Under the pieces are notes generated by a model, which searched no databases, had not been told where the DNA came from, and saw only the letters and a list, made by a program, of their open reading frames with translations. The translations under genes were made by a program, and so were the position numbers. Of a stretch of DNA of 58,317 nt, positions 49,950 through 57,682 are shown one piece after another. This stretch comes from Ectopseudomonas mendocina (GTDB taxonomy: Bacteria > Pseudomonadota > Gammaproteobacteria > Pseudomonadales > Pseudomonadaceae), in the NCBI RefSeq assembly GCF_008041835.1, contig NZ_VRYE01000067.1:1-58317 (forward strand), given 5' to 3'. How positions within the stretch are numbered: the first letter of the stretch is position 1; the number at the start of each line of letters is the position of its first letter.

Positions 49950-50446
49950 TCGTCCTCGTCCTTCCCCCAGAGCGCCTCGGCTTTTTTTCGCAACACCAGC
50001 AGAGCTGCGGTTTCTGCCAGCGCCGCATCCTTGCGCCGCAGTTCACGCTCCAGCTGCTTGATGCGCTTCTTCGCGGCCTTTTCCTCTTCGCGTTCGCGCC
50101 GGGTCTTGCTCGGCTGAGCCAGGCTGTTGGCCTGCTCGCAGGCTTCGCGCCAGGCGTTGATCTGCTCGACATACAGGCCTTTGCGCCGGCAGTACTCCGC
50201 CAGCTCAGCCGCATTGAGGCTGGCGCTTTCCAGCACCACCCGAAACTTGTCCTGGCTCGACCACTGGTCGGCCTGCTGTCCATCTGCCGGCACCACTGCT
50301 CCCGCTGCTCTGGCCTGTTTGCGCCAAGCATACAGGGTGGCATCAGTAATGCCTGTCGCTTCCACCAGCTCCGGCACCGTCCGGTTCAAGGGCGGCATCA
50401 TCTGCCGCACCACCCACTCCCGATGCTCTATCGAATAACGCGCCAC
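49946..50446 (-). CDS. IS3-family transposase OrfA
   Basis: About 166 residues from the GTG at 50446. N-terminal homeodomain-like part (YSIEHREWVVRQMMPPLN, TGITDATLYAWRKQAR) and a C-terminal leucine-zipper-like helix rich in Lys and Glu. Longer than the usual 90-100 residues of IS3 OrfA. The frame is open to 50467. Confidence 0.85.
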   Translation of the reverse strand: MARYSIEHREWVVRQMMPPLNRTVPELVEATGITDATLYAWRKQARAAGAVVPADGQQADQWSSQDKFRVVLESASLNAAELAEYCRRKGLYVEQINAWREACEQANSLAQPSKTRREREEEKAAKKRIKQLERELRRKDAALAETAALLVLRKKAEALWGKDEDE

Positions 50447-50609
50447 ACGGCTCTCACTTCCGCCCACCGACCAAGACTCATCGAATCAACTCACACGACA
50501 ACTATCCTGACGCGGCGGGATACCTACAGAGATGCATTGTGAAAAGTGAGCAGGGCCGTGCAAATTAAGCCGCAAGAATTTTGGTGTTTTTGGGTGTTTT
50601 TTATTATAA

Positions 50610-50625
50610 CTGTACGTACATACAG
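50610..50625 (+). promoter_or_regulatory. LexA (SOS) box upstream of intI
   Basis: CTGTACGTACATACAG is a perfect fit to CTGT-N8-ACAG with alternating bases as in LexA sites. It lies 22 bp before the intI start and overlaps a TATAAC -10-like box (50605-50610), so LexA would repress the integrase until DNA damage. Confidence 0.88.
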
Positions 50626-50647
50626 CATTCAGCCACGGAGGGCGAGC

Positions 50648-51616
50648 GTGTCGAAATCACCGTTTCTACAATCGGTCCGCACAGAAATTAGGACAAAGCA
50701 GTACAGCTACCGAACCGAGAAGTCCTATCTTTACTGGGTTCGTCAGTTCATCCTTTTCAATGACAAGAAGCACCCAAAAGTCATGGGTAATCACGAAATT
50801 GAGCGTTTCCTGAATCACCTCGCCGTCAATCGGGGAGTCAGTCCGGGCACTCAAAATCAGGCGCTATGCGCGATTATTTTTGTCTACAAGCATGTGCTGA
50901 AGCGGGAGATTGAAAACCTACAGTACAAGATGACGAAAACGCCTCGACGCATGCCAACCGTTCTGAGTCCCGATGAAGTTGCTTCTATTCTTCAAAACAT
51001 GGATGCAGAGTATTGGCTCATCACTGCGCTTCTTTATGGATGCGGTTTGAGAATCAACGAAGCTCTTTCGCTTCGCGTGAAAGACATCGACCTAAAAAGC
51101 CGCAGTTTGCTCGTATTCAACGGTAAGGGACGAAAAGATCGATACACACTGATTCCAGGCAATCTAAGAGAAAACATGGAGCGACAATTCGCCCATGTCA
51201 GGGCTGTACATGAGTCCGATCTGGCCGATGGATTCGGGCTTACGTCAGTGCCGGCCTCACTTCACAAGAAGTATGGACCGGCCATGAAGGACTTTGGTTG
51301 GCAGTACCTGTTCCCATCCGTAACAAGATGCGTTCATCCCATCGCTGGTTATGTGTGCCGCCACCATCTTCATCATTCATCGTACTCGCGGCGATTGAGG
51401 CAGGCCGTTCTGGCCACGGGAATCACCAAGCGTGTGACGGCTCATACCTTTCGGCATGCCTTTGCGACAGAGTTATTGAGATCGGGGAGCGATATCAGGA
51501 CGGTCCAGGAAATTCTTGGGCATAGCGACATTCGAACGACAGAAATCTACACGCATGTCATTGGCGATCGACGTGCTGGAACCGTCAGCCCTTTTGATCG
51601 TTTGCCAAGTTCTTGA
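50648..51616 (+). CDS. intI: integron integrase IntI
   Basis: 322 residues from the GTG at 50648 (GGAGG six bases upstream). Tyrosine recombinase residues: Arg in LLYGCGLRINEALSLRVKDI, HTFRHAFATELL (His-x-x-Arg), LGHSDIRTTEIYTHV (His and Tyr). The IntI-specific extra region is present as GWQYLFPSVTRC...CRHHLHHSSYSRRLRQA. The N-terminus (SPFLQSVRTEIRTKQYSYRTEKSYL) is closer in style to IntI2 and Vibrio-type enzymes than to class 1. Oriented away from the cassettes as expected. The open frame upstream contains the SOS box and is untranslated. Confidence 0.92.
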   Translation: MSKSPFLQSVRTEIRTKQYSYRTEKSYLYWVRQFILFNDKKHPKVMGNHEIERFLNHLAVNRGVSPGTQNQALCAIIFVYKHVLKREIENLQYKMTKTPRRMPTVLSPDEVASILQNMDAEYWLITALLYGCGLRINEALSLRVKDIDLKSRSLLVFNGKGRKDRYTLIPGNLRENMERQFAHVRAVHESDLADGFGLTSVPASLHKKYGPAMKDFGWQYLFPSVTRCVHPIAGYVCRHHLHHSSYSRRLRQAVLATGITKRVTAHTFRHAFATELLRSGSDIRTVQEILGHSDIRTTEIYTHVIGDRRAGTVSPFDRLPSS

Positions 51617-51700
51617 TGGGGCGTTGCTTACCCGTTTAAGGGGCGTAAAGCCTGGAATTGGGAGTGCGGCGAATGTCCGCTTTTGTTTATGAGCTGATTT

Positions 51701-51724
51701 CGAGGTATTTGACGACCAGCGATG
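51701..51724. repeat. 24-bp direct repeat, right copy
   Basis: Starts CGAGGTATTTGACG and ends CAGCGATG; one mismatch to 46176-46199. Lies between the intI stop and the end of the coupled five-gene operon. The rest of 51617-51795 holds no gene. Confidence 0.75.
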
Positions 51725-51795
51725 ATCGTTTAAGATGAAGTTGCGGTACAGGGAGAGGTCCCGATGGCCGCGACCGGCGATGAGGGGGCGTGCCA

Positions 51796-53970
51796 TTAAT
51801 GGCTTACCCCCGAATCCCTCTCTTGCAGCAGCTCCCTCAAGAAACTCGCCCGCCTGGTGGCATTGCTTACCGATTTTACGATGGACGCAAAATCACTAGC
51901 CTGCCCGACAATATGTATCTCTGCCTCGGCACGGGTAATCGCCGTGTAAAGCCACGCACGGTCTGAGATACGCCCCGTCTGGACTGCCACGATGATTCTC
52001 GGGAACTGGCTCCCTTGAGCCTTGTGGAGCGTGATTCCGTAGCCAAGCTCCATGCAATCGAAGACTTCATCCGTAATTGAAATGGCTTCGCCGGTATCCA
52101 GCGTCACGACACCAAATGTTTCCTGGCCGTCCTTGGTGTCGCGCTCTGTTGAGGATAATACGCCAAGAGACCCATTCTGAATGCCGATGTTGTACTTGTT
52201 CCTGGTGAAGAGGATCGGGTCGCCCACTCTGATATCGAGGAAGAATTCATCGCCATGCAGTCTAAACTGCAAGCACTCCCCATCGGGATTGATCAGCTTT
52301 TGGCACTCACGGTTCACCTCGCCAACTAGAGCCTTGGTGGCTCCGATGATCTGAGTGTTATAGGGTGACTCCGCATACAAGGATTTGCACTTATCGACCA
52401 TCTTCTGCGGAGGCGTCTCGTGGAACGTGATTGCGCCAACCGATAACGCAGGAGGCACCTCACCCCGATTGATGGTGGCCGAGTATTCCGGGATGCCCGT
52501 TGAGTCTTCCTGGCGTTTGACGATGTTCAACTCAACCGTAGCGATTGCACCGGACTCAACGATGTCTGAGAGGACTTTGCCGCAGCCGATGGCTGGTAGC
52601 TGGTTCGGATCGCCGGTCAGGATGATGCGTACCGAAGGATCGAGGTGCGTAACAATCCGATACATGGTCGGCAGGTCGGTCATACTGGCTTCGTCGATGA
52701 CCAGGAGATGCTGCGCCTGATCCAGTGACGGCGAGATCGGCTCTTCCCGCAACAGGCGAGCAATTGTCATGGTGAAGAATCCGATGCTCTCGTGCAGTCG
52801 CATAGCAGCTCGCCCCGACAGAGCGACGGCATGAACCTGATAGCCTAGTGCGGCATAGGCTTTGAGCACGGCACGAAGGACCGTGGTTTTACCCGTACCG
52901 GCACCACCCGTAATGCAGGACACCGCATTGGTAAGGCTCAACTCGACCGCTTGGACCTGCTGCTCGGTCAGGTCGTAGGGCAACTCCTGAACGGCCTCGG
53001 TGAGCGCCTTGAAGACGGATTCATCTTCATTCTTGATGGCGGCCAGGGCCTTGAGCCGCTTCGCAACGACCGACTCCATCATGATTTGGGCGGTAGGGTG
53101 GTAGGTGCCGGTCTCTGGCCTGAGAATGAACTGGCCGTTGCGATAACCGCTGGCGAACGCCTCTGCGACCAGAGCTTTATCGCCCAGAAGCTTGGTCACC
53201 TCGGGCCTGAGCGCCGGATGGGAGGCGTAGGTGTGCCCCTTTTCTACCTCTTTTCGTATCGCGCTTTCTAACGCAGCTGCGAGCCGCACCGGTGCCGATT
53301 TATCCATGCCCATTTTTTCAGCAATCGCATCGATATCGGGAAAAGGCATTCCGAATCCGAGCAATGCGTAGGGATTGGTCTTGAGTACCTCAACGGTTCG
53401 ATTATCGTGGTACTTTAGAATGCGTTGCTGGATGCTCAGCGGCACTCCCAGAGAAGCCAGCCAATTCGCATGCGCAAGGTTTTTGTACTTGGCGTAGCCG
53501 TTGTATAGCGCGGTTACTGAAACCTCGCTAAGAACCTCCCTGAGACGGCCTCTGTGCTCGGAGGTATTGGATTGGAGCATGGGGTGCAGGTCACTGCCAA
53601 AAACGTTCCAGAGGGCGCGTGCTTTGGCCTCACCGATACCGGTGAACTCCTTTTCATTGGCAATGAAACGGATCAGCGCCTCGCCCGTTTCCGGCAGCGT
53701 GCACTCCATCTCAGCTGGGGCGTCATACAAATGTTGCTGAAGCTTATAATCGCCTGCCTGAACGGTCTCCAGCGTCCTTACGCCACGCACTCGCCATTGC
53801 TGACCAACGGACGGCTTGATAGGCAGGGACTGGTTTTCGCATCGGATGCTGACGATGTATTTGCCCGAGTTGATCTTGTAACTGTCAGTCTTGAGGGGAA
53901 CGCCCGTGAAGATCGTGTATTTATAGCCGTTATGCTGGCAGCTGGTGACACGGAAATACTCTTCATGCAT
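51796..53970 (-). CDS. RecD-like superfamily 1B helicase
   Basis: 724 residues. A helix-hairpin-helix-like region near 100-120 (FTGIGEAKARALWNVFG) precedes the helicase core: Walker A ITGGAGTGKTTVLR at 353-366, motif II LLVIDEASMTDLP, motif III LTGDPNQLPAIGCG, motif V GYGITLHKAQGSQFPRI and motif VI LYTAITRAEAEIHIVG. This is the plan of RecD2/TraA-type 5'-3' helicases. Its start overlaps the end of the upstream gene by 8 bp, placing it as the last gene of the recombination operon, perhaps to process DNA during excision or repair. Confidence 0.85.
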   Translation of the reverse strand: MHEEYFRVTSCQHNGYKYTIFTGVPLKTDSYKINSGKYIVSIRCENQSLPIKPSVGQQWRVRGVRTLETVQAGDYKLQQHLYDAPAEMECTLPETGEALIRFIANEKEFTGIGEAKARALWNVFGSDLHPMLQSNTSEHRGRLREVLSEVSVTALYNGYAKYKNLAHANWLASLGVPLSIQQRILKYHDNRTVEVLKTNPYALLGFGMPFPDIDAIAEKMGMDKSAPVRLAAALESAIRKEVEKGHTYASHPALRPEVTKLLGDKALVAEAFASGYRNGQFILRPETGTYHPTAQIMMESVVAKRLKALAAIKNEDESVFKALTEAVQELPYDLTEQQVQAVELSLTNAVSCITGGAGTGKTTVLRAVLKAYAALGYQVHAVALSGRAAMRLHESIGFFTMTIARLLREEPISPSLDQAQHLLVIDEASMTDLPTMYRIVTHLDPSVRIILTGDPNQLPAIGCGKVLSDIVESGAIATVELNIVKRQEDSTGIPEYSATINRGEVPPALSVGAITFHETPPQKMVDKCKSLYAESPYNTQIIGATKALVGEVNRECQKLINPDGECLQFRLHGDEFFLDIRVGDPILFTRNKYNIGIQNGSLGVLSSTERDTKDGQETFGVVTLDTGEAISITDEVFDCMELGYGITLHKAQGSQFPRIIVAVQTGRISDRAWLYTAITRAEAEIHIVGQASDFASIVKSVSNATRRASFLRELLQERDSGVSH

Positions 53971-54406
53971 CGGGCGCTACTCCGAACTCTGTGAGGACTT
54001 CGGACAGTTCACCGTAACGTTTTAGCTTGGCTTCGAGGGTTGCCACCCGGGCCTTTAGTTCAATGTTTTCCTGCTCCAGCACTGAGAGCCTTCTCGATTC
54101 CATGGCTCTTTTGTTAACGCTGGGATCATAGCGTTTGGGTTCTGATCGCTGGGCCTTGGCGGTTTCGGTCAGTTCTGGCAGAACACCCCGATAACGCAGG
54201 TTCTGCTCCAGATTCTCCAATGCCGTTTTGATGGCCGGATTCTGGCGCAACGCGCTCTTTCCGATGCCTATGGCTTTGGCCACTTCGCCACGGTTTAACT
54301 GGCCCCGATGGAGGATCTGCTTAAAATCGTCATCCGTTTGGGTGGCCACCCAGCTCTGGAAGGCACTCAGGTTCTGACGTGCTCTTTCCTGACCATTACT
54401 CATCAA
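53963..54406 (-). CDS. VPA1267-like small coiled-coil protein
   Basis: 147 residues. N-terminal helix-turn-helix-like part (QLNRGEVAKAIGIGKSALRQNPAI) and a C-terminal coiled coil (RRLSVLEQENIELKARVATLEAKL). Matches by position and build the small protein that follows the gamma-mobile-trio genes in Vibrio islands (VPA1267 type). Overlaps both neighbours (11 bp upstream, 8 bp downstream). Likely a DNA-binding accessory factor. Confidence 0.6.
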   Translation of the reverse strand: MMSNGQERARQNLSAFQSWVATQTDDDFKQILHRGQLNRGEVAKAIGIGKSALRQNPAIKTALENLEQNLRYRGVLPELTETAKAQRSEPKRYDPSVNKRAMESRRLSVLEQENIELKARVATLEAKLKRYGELSEVLTEFGVAPDA

Positions 54407-55064
54407 TTTCCCCCAGGATCTTCTTGAGCCCGGTCAGGAAGCCACGAGGCAGGATTTCCACACCATACTCATCCTTCACCTGACCCAATTCGTTCGCCTG
54501 GAACCCGAGCTTTTCGAGCCACTCATCGGTGCAGACGGTTTGCAGGGCTTTAATCTCGTTGTCAGAGCAGACTCCCTTCAATGAGGGCAGCAGCTCCACA
54601 CTGGCGTCTGACTGGGGTTCACTGTAAACCGTAGGGCGCTTGTCGATGACGATCTGGGTTTGGTTCTTGAGCATGTTGGCTTCGCTCCTGTAGCGATCCC
54701 GCTCACGGATGATTTGCCCAAAAAGGGCTCGCACAGCTGTATCATCAATCCGCTCAAGCAACTGATGGTCCTGAGTTGGTCTCTTGGCAGGCCCTACCGG
54801 TGGCTTCTTGGTGGTGGTCTTCGCCTTAGCGGCCCACGCTTCAATCAGGTCCCGGTAATGCTTGTTCGCGGTGGCACGAATCGACTGATAGCCAACGCCG
54901 TCATTTTCCTCTGAGACACGCCCTATGGTGGTAATGGAGAAGTCCCGGGCACCGGATTCGTAGTAGTCCTTCAGGGTCTGGTTGAGCGTATCCAGGGACG
55001 ACTGTGTTTTAGCGGTTTTACCGTCCTTGAGGGACTCCAGAACCGCATTGGTATCGATGTTCAT
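54396..55064 (-). CDS. gmtX: GmtX-like protein of gamma-mobile-trio module
   Basis: 222 residues, soluble, mostly helical. N-terminal part contains a helix-turn-helix-like stretch (ITTIGRVSEENDGVGYQSIRA) suggesting DNA binding; C-terminal GFLTGLKKILGEI. Third gene after the two recombinases, starting inside the stop of the 873-residue gene (ATGA). The gmtX call rests on gene order and size. Confidence 0.62.
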   Translation of the reverse strand: MNIDTNAVLESLKDGKTAKTQSSLDTLNQTLKDYYESGARDFSITTIGRVSEENDGVGYQSIRATANKHYRDLIEAWAAKAKTTTKKPPVGPAKRPTQDHQLLERIDDTAVRALFGQIIRERDRYRSEANMLKNQTQIVIDKRPTVYSEPQSDASVELLPSLKGVCSDNEIKALQTVCTDEWLEKLGFQANELGQVKDEYGVEILPRGFLTGLKKILGEIDE

Positions 55065-57682
55065 TCTTTCACCTCCAGGGCGGGAATCCGCGCCACGGAT
55101 TCAGTAGGCAAGGTGATTGGGGCTATCTTCTTCACGGCGTCAAACCCGGATTTCAGCAGCCGATCGTCTTTCAGGAATTCCTGCGCCTCAATGTAATTGG
55201 ACGCGATCCGGTAGCCCTCAAGCCGATCTTCGGGGGCGGCGATTTTGGCCATCTTGCGCATGAGCGCGTTACCCGCAATCAACTGGGTTTGTTCGTCCAT
55301 TTCAAGGAAAACGGGCTTGTACCCGGAACGGGCCATCATGCGGCTCAAGGCGTTGGTACGCTTGGCTATCGCGGGCGTCTTGCGCAGATCATCATGCAGA
55401 TCGGGGTGGAACTCAGCGTCCTCGCACAGCAGTGCCAGGTGCAGTAACTCCGAGTCAGTTTCGACGAACTTCATACTATATTTGAGGTCTTCATCAGAGC
55501 CGACCGCGATCAGCTTTTGCCCGTCGTCGTCCTCTTCACGCCCATTCTCGATCTGGATCACCCGATTGATCAGGTTGAAAATTGCGATGCAATCCTTGGC
55601 GTACTCATCCGCCTCCACCCTCTGCTTCTCGTAGCGCCGTTCTATCGCCTGAAGTTCGTTGTGCTTGAGAAACACTGCACCGGTTTCCTCAGCGATGAAC
55701 AGCTCATCCTTTAGTGCTTCTAGCTGACCCTCTAGGTGAACAGACAGCTCGGCCGCCTGGTGCGCCTTGTAGCTCACCTGGTTGAACGCAGAATTGAGAG
55801 CCGGAAGATAGGTGGCATCGGTAATGTGCCAGCGACAGCGGGGACAGTTTTCCGGCCCGAGGGGGACCGGGCCATAAACTCTTGAATGTGCGCTTTCTGA
55901 ACCCCTAACTATCGGGCCACCGTTCCAGCACCCGCCTACGGTGGACAGCTCATCTGAGCGCACGGTGTTGCCCCCAACCAGGCACAAGCCCGTGGCTCGT
56001 TCCTCCCAGCCGATGGGATTCCGGTTGGCAAGCACGCTCTCGACGGAATTGTGCTGGTCGTTGTGAAAGGCAGCCCGGAGCGGGATCTGTCTCATTTCCG
56101 CGTCCACCAGGAAGTTTCGGAGCGAGCCTTCACCTCGTTCGGACAGAACTGCGTGTGCCTCCTTCATTTTGTCGGCCATCACGGAGGGCGTGATCTTGTT
56201 GTAATAGATCGTCATCAGAAGCCGTGTGTGGCCGGCCAGAAGCTTCGCGATCACCGGCAAGGGGAGGTCGGTGTCCATGGTGTAGCAGGTGATCAAGGAG
56301 ACCCGAAGGCTGTGAAGCGGGTAGTCCGTTGCCACCTTAGCGGCTTCCGTACCTTCAAAGTCCTCGCCGTAGTCTTTCACAAACCGAAGGCGATCCCCGT
56401 TGGCCATCGTTTGGCCCGACTGGAAGACATCCTCTTCCAGTTTGGACAACAGGCGATACCACGAACTAGCCAATGAGGTGTAGGTAATTGGAAAAGCAGA
56501 ATTACGCTCCCTGAATAAAAAGGCAAACTCGCCCATTTGTTTCAATTGTTGCTTGGATTTAGCGACGCCAATATGGCTACGCTTAAGCTCTGTGCCACTG
56601 ACCAGTCGGTTAATCGGGTTGTATTTTTCCTGCCAACTGCGGAGCTTTTCCAGCCAATACAGCAGCTCTTCGTGCTGCCAAGGGATGGTGTATCCCCGCT
56701 GAAGTTCATCCTTGTTTTGATCGGCGGTTTTGTTGGTGGACACGTAGAGGCCGGTCGAGTACCCCTCGGTCATGGAGTCATATATGCGGCGGAAGACGCC
56801 TTTCTCATAAGGTCGCTTGGGCGTTCCATACTTGAAGGGGTGCTTGGTGTTTTCCACCCATTGCCCACCTTCATAGCGCCAGGTATCGGCTTCGCCGGAG
56901 TCCAGAAACCTCACCTGAAAAGAGCGCAGGGGTAGGTGCAGCTTGGTAAACAGGAACATCGCCATGACCGGCGACCAGATTTCGTGGACCTCAACTCTTT
57001 CTCCCTTCCTGGGCACAATCCGAGTCCGGAAAACGCAATCCGGATCATCAGGGTCGATGACCTCGGGCGGCACTTCCACCCATGCCCCATTGCCAGACTG
57101 AAGGTGATCGATGGCCCATTGCCAGTCCCGGAAATGGTGGCCTACCCACGGCGTTTTATTGCCGGGGTCGTCGGTTGGATAGGGGCAGAGGATGTGCCTC
57201 AGTTGCTGGATGTAGCGATAGGGCAAGGGGCTGTGGACGGTTTCGGTGTTTGATGTGTTATTCGTGATTTTCTCGAACGGATTCGGGAATAGGGGCCGCC
57301 CAACGCCGTTATCGTCCTCGGCGCTCAAATGGTGCTTGAGGATGTAATTGCATAAATCGACCGTGGACGAAATGTGTTTAGAGTTTTTAGTAATCGATCC
57401 ACTGCTAACCAGAAAGGCCTCAAACTCTTCCGTGGACACCTTGTGACCACCCGGATGGCCCTTGAACATCGTGGCCACGTCAACGGCGTACGGGGCTTTA
57501 GCGTTCAGATAGTTAAAGAAGTGTCTTAAGCATTTTAATCGCAGATCAATGCCTACGTTTTGCTCCGCAAGCCATTCGGCGGCGTACTGCTGCCATTGCA
57601 GCCAGTTGTGCCCCAGTTCCTTAGTCACCCACCCCAGCGTCAGATCCGTGGTGTAGCCTTTACTCGTCCTTCTTTTTGTCAT
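55061..57682 (-). CDS. gmtZ: GmtZ-like tyrosine recombinase of gamma-mobile-trio module
   Basis: 873 residues, far longer than usual tyrosine recombinases. Catalytic marks: YPLHSLRVSLITCYT near 454 (His-x-x-Arg), KLLAGHTRLLMTIYYNKI near 480-495 (His and candidate Tyr). After the catalytic part a cysteine-containing region (GLCLVGGNTV, ENCPRCRWHIT) near 590-630 looks like a zinc site, followed by a long helical C-terminus. In gamma-mobile-trio islands such an integrase works with GmtY and GmtX to move the island. Start overlaps the stop of the upstream recombinase. Confidence 0.7.
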   Translation of the reverse strand: MTKRRTSKGYTTDLTLGWVTKELGHNWLQWQQYAAEWLAEQNVGIDLRLKCLRHFFNYLNAKAPYAVDVATMFKGHPGGHKVSTEEFEAFLVSSGSITKNSKHISSTVDLCNYILKHHLSAEDDNGVGRPLFPNPFEKITNNTSNTETVHSPLPYRYIQQLRHILCPYPTDDPGNKTPWVGHHFRDWQWAIDHLQSGNGAWVEVPPEVIDPDDPDCVFRTRIVPRKGERVEVHEIWSPVMAMFLFTKLHLPLRSFQVRFLDSGEADTWRYEGGQWVENTKHPFKYGTPKRPYEKGVFRRIYDSMTEGYSTGLYVSTNKTADQNKDELQRGYTIPWQHEELLYWLEKLRSWQEKYNPINRLVSGTELKRSHIGVAKSKQQLKQMGEFAFLFRERNSAFPITYTSLASSWYRLLSKLEEDVFQSGQTMANGDRLRFVKDYGEDFEGTEAAKVATDYPLHSLRVSLITCYTMDTDLPLPVIAKLLAGHTRLLMTIYYNKITPSVMADKMKEAHAVLSERGEGSLRNFLVDAEMRQIPLRAAFHNDQHNSVESVLANRNPIGWEERATGLCLVGGNTVRSDELSTVGGCWNGGPIVRGSESAHSRVYGPVPLGPENCPRCRWHITDATYLPALNSAFNQVSYKAHQAAELSVHLEGQLEALKDELFIAEETGAVFLKHNELQAIERRYEKQRVEADEYAKDCIAIFNLINRVIQIENGREEDDDGQKLIAVGSDEDLKYSMKFVETDSELLHLALLCEDAEFHPDLHDDLRKTPAIAKRTNALSRMMARSGYKPVFLEMDEQTQLIAGNALMRKMAKIAAPEDRLEGYRIASNYIEAQEFLKDDRLLKSGFDAVKKIAPITLPTESVARIPALEVKE

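Larger units (their letters stand above)
48880..50506 (-). mobile_element. IS3-family insertion sequence between attI and intI
   Basis: About 1.63 kb with two overlapping transposase frames and terminal inverted repeats: TAGTTGTCGCGTGAG at the left (48881-48895) and TAGTTGTCGTGTGAG on the opposite strand at the right (50490-50504). It separates the integrase gene from the cassettes. An 11-bp direct repeat TGTGAAAAGTG lies at 48779-48789 and 50538-50548, slightly outside; its meaning is unclear. Confidence 0.8.

Noticed and set aside
48779..50548. 11-bp direct repeat TGTGAAAAGTG as target duplication of the IS3 element
   Set aside because: The terminal inverted repeats place the IS ends about 100 bp inside on the left, and the repeat is too long for IS3-type duplications; left unexplained.
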